Origin: Hysterangium stoloniferum
Lineage: Eukaryota > Basidiomycota > Agaricomycetes > Hysterangiales > Hysterangiaceae
Assembly: GCA_015178975.1 (NCBI GenBank)
Contig: WHVD01000023.1
Coordinates: forward strand, 682,001 to 746,000
Length of the DNA stretch: 64,000 nucleotides
Direction: 5' to 3'
Position numbers and translations under genes: made by a program. Below are positions 56,043 through 64,000 of this stretch, piece by piece; within the stretch, counting starts at the first letter, position 1; each line of letters begins with the position of its first letter. The notes under the pieces were generated by a model. It saw nothing but the letters and a program-made list of their open reading frames with translations, made no database searches and was not told where the DNA came from.

Positions 56043-57411
56043 TGTTAAGAACTGAAAACTGACTAATGTTGGTGGCCGACAGGGACCGATCGGAAGGACT
56101 TGGCTTCAGCTTATGTGCTGCACCCTCGCAAATATCCATAGGATGTCCTTAAATTTCGGGTGGGCGAAGACTAATCCTAATGAGTACCTTTCGGCGTGAT
56201 ACCGATCGGAATCGAAGGACAAGTCGAGCGTCGGGCCAAGGGGTCGGGGCCGGGAGTGGGCGAGCGCACGCGAAGGCGGATGGGGGAATTCTTAGTATGA
56301 GACTGATACAGGCATATGAGGGTATTCTGAGTCGATATTTTGATTGCCTAGTGACTACAACTACAGCGGGTTCATATACAAGTAACAGGCGTCTGGAAAA
56401 TACTAATGGGAGAAGGGCGGAACACGGTATTAACAATAAGCTTGACTAGGAACGGGAAGTTTATGATTAGTTCGGAGGCCGATGATAACCAAGAGCGGGA
56501 TTACGATAAAAGGAAATAGTTCAAGGACTACAAATATAGATAGACATATGCGAAACATAAGATTGGATGGATCAACATAATAAAGGGGACGTATCAAAGT
56601 TTGACCAGACAATACGTGTGAAGAGTCGATAGATTCTGACCGTTCGATATATGAAGAATAGTGTTTATTCAACTACTATTAGCAGGTATTGACCGTACAG
56701 TACAATACCGTAGATTACTAGACAAGCTGTACTAGTAAGAAGACACGCTACGCGTCACAAGAGCAACTGTACAGTTGCTCTTGACGGCTAGAATGAAAGA
56801 ATGAAGGAGTTGACCTTCACGGTACAACTTGTAGCTAGATGTAGAATAGATAGTCAATGCAAAGCTGAATATCTAGAGTAAAGAAATAATAGCGTGAGTC
56901 GACTATAATGTCGACTAGCACAAAGACCTTAGATTGGAACTCGACCTTCGCGGTTCGAGTCCAAAGTACGTTAGTATGCAAGAGAATACTACCTTTAAAG
57001 GTAGTTGAGACGTTACCCTTGACACCTCTCGCTATTCGACATCTGGGTCGTTTACGAGGTGGTGTCTGCTGGGTAAAAGTTGTCTATCCTTTTGGCGCCG
57101 AGAGTGCCCATACATATACACAAAGCTTCGAACTACAAAATAAAGGTGTGCTCGAAATATAGAAGAATATAAAGAAAGAAAATAAAAGATAAATAATAAA
57201 GTACTATAATCCAACTATTATTCCTTATTCCAATTATGCATATATGCATACCCTTTACAATACGAGTTATTTTGACGTGGGCGTAAATGGAGTTTGATCT
57301 TCGCGAAAACATTCGTCAGCTTCGGGGCCAATGGTTTCCGATAGGATGACTTGAAACGTTGACAAGTGGTGATAACCTCGGGACCAATAGGGTTGCGACA
57401 CGGTCGTAACA
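56043..57411 (-). mobile_element. Solo LTR, family A (inverted), TSD GTGTA, interrupted
   Basis: Same ends as 55164-55887, flanked by GTGTA at 56038-56042 and 57412-57416. It starts only six bases after the 3' target duplication of the family D LTR. The family C LTR 56617-57259 is inserted in it. Confidence 0.95.
56617..57259 (+). mobile_element. Solo LTR, family C, TSD ATACG
   Basis: 643 bp, TGTGAAGAGTCG...CCCTTTACA, flanked by ATACG at 56612-56616 and 57260-57264. Related to 29739-30352 at its start (TGTGAAGAGT, ATATACGAAGAATA against ATATATGAAGAATA). Confidence 0.95.
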
Positions 57412-57416
57412 GTGTA

Positions 57417-57865
57417 TGTAAAACATAGAATAAACAGATCATCAAATGGATAAAAGGACATATCAAAGCATAACCATAGTATGAGTATAACTTGACAGGG
57501 GTGTAAGTGGGGGTGGATCACCATGAAGGTATACATCAGTGTTGGTATACTGACGGGAGCCAATACGAAGATGTGAATGATAACTTGAAGTGTTGTAAGC
57601 CTATAAGGTCATCAGGTACCTTCAGGCTGCAACATGGTCATAACACAAGTACATAGTCTACATGATCAAAATATGTTTAATTGCTGTAAGAATCAATTAC
57701 AACAATTTTATATCCATGGATACAGTAAGTATATGTAGAAAAGACTTCTTATTGACATCAAGTGCAAAAATGAAGCATTTGTAAATTCAATGAGTATTTA
57801 ATACTTGTATGAAGAAAGTTTATATAGTTTGAAGTAGAAAAAAATTCTCAACAAACTGCAATATT
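57417..57865. other. Geneless stretch with an LTR-like scrap
   Basis: 57417-57660 resembles a diverged piece of family A (ATAAAAGGACATATCAAAGC, TGGATCACCATGAAGG). The rest is A/T-rich. No gene. Confidence 0.45.
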
Positions 57866-58742
57866 GTGAAGATCCATTCCCAGAAACTCTTCAGAGTATT
57901 TCCCAGATATTATCTCTGGTTCTGAACCATCTTCCAGATCAAGATCTGGAATCCACTGGAACCTGAACCTCATCCCTCAAGTACCCTTCAATCCAGCTCC
58001 CTTCCATTTCCCAGACTGGACTTCCATTCAATCTTCCATTATTCTCCAACCCATTCTCCGACCCAATTCCCATCCCAGAACTGTACTAGTTTCTGGATAT
58101 TCTGACTCTGTTCCTTTGTCCCACGTTTGGTAACTGACTGGTTGACAGTTCCTCACTTATTTGTTTATTGTTCTTGCCCTTATTCCCTGATCTGTCCTAA
58201 TCCTTGCTCCCCATTTATCTATCTTGTTATTATATGCTTATTCTGGAAACATTTCCAAACATGTTTTATTATACTCCCAGATCTGTAGTACAATTATTGG
58301 AATATCTACTGTATATAGTCTTCCATAGTCATCTACTTACTCTTCAGTTTTAATATCGACATAGTTTCCAACTTAGTTTCCACCTAGTTTCTGATTCAGT
58401 TTCTGACTTAGTTTCTGACTTAAGTCTCTGACTTAGTCTCTAGTCAGATCCACTCCTTTATTCTTTCTGTATGCTCAATATCTGGAACTCTTCAGAAATT
58501 TGGATATTTCTCCTTCTCTCTGGCATATATCTAACCTCTGAAATATGGACACCTGAATGAGTGCATGAGGGCACAGCACATAAGTTGAAGCCAAGTCCAT
58601 CTCTTGCATTCTTGGTAACATGCTGATACTCTCTAGACTAATCCTGGAAACTCCAATAACTAATACTTGGGAACTCCATGGGATCTTTCCAGAAGTACCC
58701 AGAATGTCCACCAGAAACTCCAGCCAAATCCAACACTTCACA
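57866..58742 (+). mobile_element. Solo LTR, family F, TSD AATAT
   Basis: 877 bp, TGTGAAGATCC...CAACACTTCACA, flanked by AATAT at 57861-57865 and 58743-58747. It contains GCACAGCACATAAGTTGAAG near 58570 and TTTCTGACTTAGTTTCTGAC repeats near 58390. Confidence 0.9.
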
Positions 58743-58894
58743 AATATATACATATATTACTTAATATTATGGGACTGTATCTGTTTTGTATCAATATTAT
58801 TATGAAACAAAAATATCCTACTTTGCAAAAAATTGAAACAACTCTACAGGAAACTGACATTGCTAACAAGACAGTTGATAGAAATAAGAAATCA

Positions 58895-61800
58895 CTAACC
58901 TTGACAACCTTGCCAACGGGTTCCATGGACCATGTGCCTCAAATCAAGCTCAATAGCAGTTCGTGGAATGATAAGTCTAGTTAATGAAGTATAAAATGGC
59001 TCTCGCAAACCAGGTGGTACCCAAAATAAAAGCTGGTTGTTGGGTCCTTTCATCCATCCTTCACTGTCCAGTGTGAAGGAACTCTGTGAATAATCTTGTA
59101 AGGAGATGCCTTCCAGAAGCTGTGCCACATCAAAAAGTGCATGATCATTGCACGGTGAAAAATTAACAAAGGGTTGCACAATACCACTCCAGGGGTGGAC
59201 GGTCTTGTCACCAGAACCGGACACGATCCGAGTCCCGTCCGGCGAAAACGCGACCGATTCAACCGAATCCGTGTGTCCCTGCAACGGCTCCTGCAACGGC
59301 TTTCCCCTCACCGCATCCCAGAGCCGGACGGTCTTGTCATCAGAACCGGACACGATCCGAGTCCCGTCCGGCGAAAACGCGACCGATTCAACCCAATCCG
59401 TGTGTCCCTGCAACGGCTCCTGCAACGGCTTTCCCGTCGCCGCATCCCAGAGCCGGACGGTCTTGTCACGAGAACCGGACACGATCCGAGTCCCGTCCGG
59501 CGAAAACGCGACCGATTCAACCGAATCCGTGTGTCCCTGCAACGGCTCCTGCAACGGCTTTCCCGTCGCCGCATCCCAGAGCCGGACGGTCTTGTCACGA
59601 GAACCGGACACGGTCCGAGTCCCGTCCGGCGAAAACGCGACCGATTCAACCCAATCCGTGTGTCCCTGCAACGGCTCCTGCAACGGCTTTCCCGTCGCCG
59701 CATCCCAGAGCCGGACGGTCTTGTCATGAGAACCGGACACGATCCGAGTCCCGTCCGGCGAAAACGCGACCGATGCAACCCAATCTGTGTGTCCCTGCAA
59801 CGGCTCCTGCAACGGCTTTCCCGTCGCCGCATCCCAGAGCCGGACGGTCTTGTCACGAGAACCGGACACGATCCGAGTCCCGTCCGGCGAAAACGCGACC
59901 GATTCAACCGAATCCGTGTGTCCCTGCAACGGCTCCTGCAACGGCTTTCCCGTCGCCGCATCCCAGAGCCGGACGGTCTTGTCACCAGAACTGGACACGA
60001 TCCGAGTCCCGTCCGGCGAAAACGCGACCGATTCAACCGAATCCGTGTGTCCCTGCAACGGCTCCTGCAACGGCTTTCCCGTCGCCGCATCCCAGAGCCG
60101 GACGGTCTTGTCATGAGAACCGGACACGATCCGAGTCCCGTCCGGCGAAAACGCGACCGATTCAACCCAATCCGTGTGTCCCTGCAACGGCTCCTGCAAC
60201 GGCTTTCCCGTCGCCGCATCCCAGAGCCGGACGGTCTTGTCATGAGAACCGGACACGATCCGAGTCCCGTCCGGCGAAAACGCGACCGATTCAACCGAAT
60301 CCGTGTGTCCCTGCAACGGCTCCTGCAACGGCTTTCCCGTCGCCGCATCCCAGAGCCGGACGGTCTTGTCACCAGAACCGGACACGATCCGAGTCCCGTC
60401 CGGCGAAAACGCGACCGACTCAACCCAATGCGTGTGTCCCTGAAACGGCTCCTGCAACGGCTTTCCCGTCGCCGCATCCCAGAGCCGGACGGTCTTGTCA
60501 CCAGAACCGGACACGATCCGAGTCCCGTCCGGCGAAAACGCGACCGATTCAACCCAATCCGTGTGTCCCTGCAACGGCTCCTGCAACGGCTTTCCCGTCG
60601 CCGCATCCCAGAGCCGGACGGTCTTGTCATGAGAACCGGACACGATCCGAGTCCCGTCCGGCGAAAACGCGACCGATTCAACCCAATCCGTGTGTCCCTG
60701 CAACGGCTCCTGCAACGGCTTTCCCGTCGCCGCATCCCAGAGCCGGACGGTCTTGTCACCAGAACCGGACACGATCCGAGTCCCGTCCGGCGAAAACGCG
60801 ACCGACTCAACCCAATGCGTGTGTCCCTGCAACGGCTCCTGCAACGGCTTTCCCGTCGCCGCATCCCAGAGCCGGACGGTCTTGTCACCAGAACCGGACA
60901 CGATCCGAGTCCCGTCCGGCGAAAACGCGACCGATTCAACCCAATCCGTGTGTCCCTGCAACGGCTCCTGCAACGGCTTTCCCGTCGCCGCATCCCAGAG
61001 CCGGACGGTCTTGTCACGAGAACCGGACACGATCCGAGTCCCGTCCGGCGAAAACGCGACCGATGCAACCCAATCTGTGTGTCCCTGCAACGGCTCCTGC
61101 AACGGCTTTCCCGTCACCGCATCCCAGAGCCGGACGGTCTTGTCACCAGAACCGGACACGATCCGAGTCCCGTCCGGCGAAAACGCGACCGATTCAACCC
61201 AATCTGTGTGCGCCCGAATTACACTTTGAACAACCGGCCAGTTGAGATTATGCCCAGAAGCCAATTGAAGAGTATTAGGATATTTGTCATTGAATTTGCG
61301 TGACATAATGGAGTTACTTGGCGAAAATGGAAGTGCTGATAGGTATAGGTGCGGAGTGCTGTATGCAATCGCAACACCAAACATCTGAATGAGCCTGACA
61401 ACATCCAATACAGTGGAAGAAACATCTTCATATCCAGCATGCTCCTACCATGATCCATTAGTACCTTCCATTGTTTCAGTTATTCCATGATATTCACTAA
61501 CCTTTAGCCACCCAGCTATTCGCAGAAGTTCTGATGCGGTCCCACTCGTCAGAGCATCCGCAAGGCTGAGTGCTTCGAGCCAAAATAGTATACGTTCATC
61601 ATCGACGAATGATGCCACTTTCTCAACGAGAGCAATTCTTTTCTCCTCATTTACGGTTGCATCGCGCGGTGCTTCCAGAATATGTTTCAGCCAGAACCGA
61701 CATGAATAGGATAGATGAGGGGAAATGCATTTCTTGACGGTTTCTGGCAGGCCCGGAACCTGTCCGTTAGGGTAATACGACGACTCTATCTTGCAAATGT

Positions 61801-63957
61801 TAAACCGAAGACCATGTTTCGGGTCAGCCATAACTCGCAACGACGCGAATGCAAGGTCACATTGCACCTGTGAGACATCAACAAAAAATTCTTTACTGAG
61901 TTCCCGGCTTGTCAGGAAGTCACGAAATGATGAATGAAGAGGTCGGATAGGGGAAGCTGAGTCTGTTACCCCAGTCAGAAGCGAACCCATGTGGTTCACC
62001 ACCAACCCCACGTCATATCGGTCATTGCTGTCTGGGAATTGGGACCGCATGGACTTTAAAGAAGCTAGAGGAAGAGGTTCGGCTGCGCCAAGCACTTGAC
62101 TGATCACTGAACGGAACCTTGACAGGAATTTTGAACGTGGTGTGTCTTCTCCCTTAACGCCCGTTACACCATCATCTGGTACAATCCGTGACAGAATGAA
62201 GTGGTATAAGTCGTTAAGCTTTCGAGGACCGCGCAACATGATATCATGGTATTGTTCCATATGAGTCGAACCACGCGTGTCTTTGATATATTCGCAAGCA
62301 ATTCGTGCCCACTCAAAGAGCCCTTCAGCTTGCTCAGTGAGAGATGTGAACTCGTGCTTTCCTAGAGATGTAATCTCTTTGAGCTTGTGCTCAACATAAG
62401 TCCGGACGTCACGCTCTGCAAAGTCCGGCGGGATATCATCCATAGAAACTCGTTTGATGTGGTGGACTTCTTTGAATTTGTCAGATATGTCATCAAGGGG
62501 ACGGGATGTGATGACGATCCGAACATTGTTAGGAAGTTCAGTAGCACGTGGAACGGCAGGATCCACGAGTGTGCTGGACAAAACCTGGAGGAGATGCTCC
62601 CGCGTAGCAGATTGTCCGCTTTCATCCAATGCATCGATGACAATGACTACAGGTCCCACATGCGACCCATGAATGCTCTTGAGAGGTTCCATTACTAGCT
62701 TGTGCCACTGCTGTACGATGTCAACTGTCTTCTTCAGTTCTGTGTTATCCTTGACAACATTCGCCAGTGCCAACCTCATCGCAGGGTTGCGATCTGCCAA
62801 GTCCCGAGCGATAGTCGAGAAGACTTTTTCGTGGCGCCGATCACCTTCTCTATCACGGTCAAAGCAGAAGCATGAACTGGGGACTCCAACATCCTTGCAC
62901 CACCAAGCTATCGTATGAGCGATTGCCGATTTTCCTTTCCCTGCAGGACCAGATAGCCACAGGATACGAGGAACGTCACTCCCCGTCATGAAGATCCAAC
63001 CAACGATATCCTCAAGGATCTCTTTACGTGTGTTCGGCAGGCATTGCTTCATGGTGTTCAGCCCAGCGCCATCTGCATAGACTATTCCTTCGATATCAAG
63101 TGTTTCAGCTGGAGAGAGAATCAGCGAATATCTAGTCAAGAGCACAAGGTCTCCGTGCCTATGTGATGAACAAAGACTACTACATCCCGAATGGCATTAT
63201 CTCGGAACTGCTGCATGAGATCATCCAGGACACTATTGTATTTTTGAATCGCGTCGTTCGTCTCTGAGATGATGTTTTTATAGAGCCTACGCCCTGCCAT
63301 ACGATATCTTAATGAACTTCTGTGAAGCGGCAGGACATCAATGGTTGATTACTCACAGAACCTTGTGGTCTCAGCATAATGACTGATAAAATCAGCACAT
63401 TCGAGCGTTTGCTGGACCAGCTTCCCAAAGACAGCGTCCATCGATTGGATATTGCGCAGCTTCTCTTGTTCGTCAGCCAGGAAATGGTAAACTTCGCCCA
63501 GCTTTTGAAGTAGCTTAAGTATGGAAACGTCACGTTCCGCTTGAGCAAGTAGCATCTGGGATATGTTATATGTAGAAATGAAATTCCGTATGGATAAACG
63601 TACCTTAGAGGCAGCAGACAGCATTCCTAAGGCGAGCTTGACATACGGGTGGACCTAATCAGAAGAACATAAGTTTGGTCATTTCAAGAAAGCGACAACA
63701 CATACATCGCCGATCTTGTCTATGACGTCGTTGAACACCTTGAGCGGCTGGAGGTACGTCGTTTGCATGTTTTCCCAAGCATCAAGGTCGCCATCCGCGG
63801 TACCAAGGGCACTTGTCACAGACTGGAGACGATCCGGAAGCATTTTCATGTCACTTGTCCTGTGCTTGGCACCGTCAAGTGCCCGTTTTGCCTGCTCAAA
63901 ACCGGTTGACGTGTCGGGGGTAGGTCCACCTGAAGTCATTTCCACGACTGACAAATC
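58895..63957 (-). CDS. STAND protein (NLR-like): helical N-terminus, NACHT, 16 WD40 repeats; 5' end outside the window
   Basis: STAND NTPases of this build act as fungal non-self or incompatibility receptors; that role is inferred here. Exon pieces: 63957-63706, 63654-63604 and 63555-63357, separated by introns of 51 and 48 nt (donors GTATGT, GTACGT; acceptors TAG, CAG), then about 63318-63150 and the long part 63145-58895. NACHT: Walker A GPAGKGKS, Walker B VVIVIDALDES, sensor VRIVITSRP. The WD40 block (61215-59170) has 16 units of 43 residues. The C-terminus SEGWMKGPNNQLLFWVPPGL is usual for the agaricomycete family. Oddities: an in-frame TAG at 61445-61447 between NACHT and WD40 and apparent one-base conflicts at the joins near 63357/63319 and 63150. 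It could be a recent pseudogene or have introns I misplaced. Confidence 0.85.
59170..61215 (-). repeat. 16 tandem WD40 units of 129 bp
   Basis: Each unit encodes 43 residues beginning GHTDWVESVAFSPDGTRIVS. Units are nearly identical and GC-rich compared with the flanks. Differences cluster at unit positions 4 (D/H), 5 (W/S), 7 (E/A) and 23 (G/R/H/D). Because 129 is divisible by three, long open frames exist in other frames and on the plus strand; they are not genes. Confidence 0.97.
61445..63145 (-). other. NACHT domain part of the STAND gene
   Basis: The segment with the nucleotide-binding module starts in the run IEGIVYADGAGLNTMKQCL and has RILWLSGPAGKGKSAIAHTI, SCFCFDRDREGDRR, VVIVIDALDES, VRIVITSRPLDD and the winged-helix-like RPLHSSFRDFLTS (His-Ser-Ser-Phe-x-Asp-Phe is a common signature after NACHT). 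The annotated opening residues at 63145 come from a non-ATG codon or intron read-through, so they are not a real start. Confidence 0.9.
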
Positions 63958-64000
63958 CTGGAGATTTTGTCAGATGACCACGCAGCGACACTATGGTAAA

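Noticed and set aside
56930..56965. tRNA-like B box (GGTTCGAGTCC)
   Set aside because: No A box or acceptor stem; the word is one arm of a local inverted repeat inside the family C LTR.
59174..61303. Plus-strand ORF of 709 codons and other long ORFs over the WD40 array
   Set aside because: They exist because the 129-bp unit is a multiple of three and GC-rich; the minus frame encodes a well-known WD40 fold with family-typical flanks.

Overview
The window looks like a repeat-rich chromosomal region of a filamentous basidiomycete, most likely a mushroom-forming agaricomycete. The reasons are a NACHT-WD40 STAND (NLR-like) gene with 48-51 nt introns carrying GTATGT/GTACGT donors, a chromodomain Ty3/gypsy element, fungal-type Helitron remains and Tc1/mariner copies. 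I cannot name the species. There are no bacterial-type operons, no CRISPR array, and no rRNA or tRNA gene that I could support. Apart from the STAND gene at the right edge and one intact 108-codon ORF, almost every coding stretch is a decayed mobile element or a frame-broken gene.

Layout. 0.8-5.6 kb: a decayed Helitron with its N-terminal region and Pif1-like helicase; the Rep (HUH) nuclease region is deleted and the frame is broken by three stops and a frameshift. 5.7-15.2 kb: three tandem copies of a composite repeat of about 3.4 kb. Each holds a GC-rich hairpin module, a CATCCAC minisatellite (full in the first two copies), a pyrimidine-rich array of about 65-bp units that resemble minimal introns, an A/T-rich block and 18-bp arrays. 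15.2-17.2 kb: a 1-kb duplication and another 18-bp array. 17.2-18.1 kb: a broken unknown gene. 18.7-20.3 kb: a Tc1/mariner element with bipartite inverted repeats of about 220 bp. 20.9-31.5 kb: decayed ORFs and an inactive chromovirus on the minus strand, cut up by solo LTRs. 31.8-33.5 kb: a truncated Tc1 copy, then a relic of the same STAND gene family found at the right edge. 34.4-35.4 kb: a 953-bp element with TA target duplication and a short ORF. 35.9-37.2 kb: two solo LTRs. 37.3-47.8 kb: a divergent pair, an unknown minus-strand protein gene and a plus-strand SNF2-type helicase gene, both broken; the helicase is split by a 1.7-kb insertion. 48-52.4 kb: tandem MITEs, a solo LTR, two arrays of a 72-bp hairpin satellite and a 19-bp array. 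52.4-58.7 kb: an LTR-like stretch, a dead Tc1 copy and a nested stack of solo LTRs. 58.9-64.0 kb (minus): the STAND gene with a NACHT domain and 16 nearly identical WD40 repeats; its 5' end lies outside the window.

Taken together this is a transposon sink. Ten LTRs can be delimited with perfect 5-bp target duplications, and none has a partner LTR and internal region. That points to frequent LTR-LTR recombination. The STAND gene is the main candidate for a host function (non-self recognition), and its WD40 repeats show the signature of concerted evolution with variation at a few codons.
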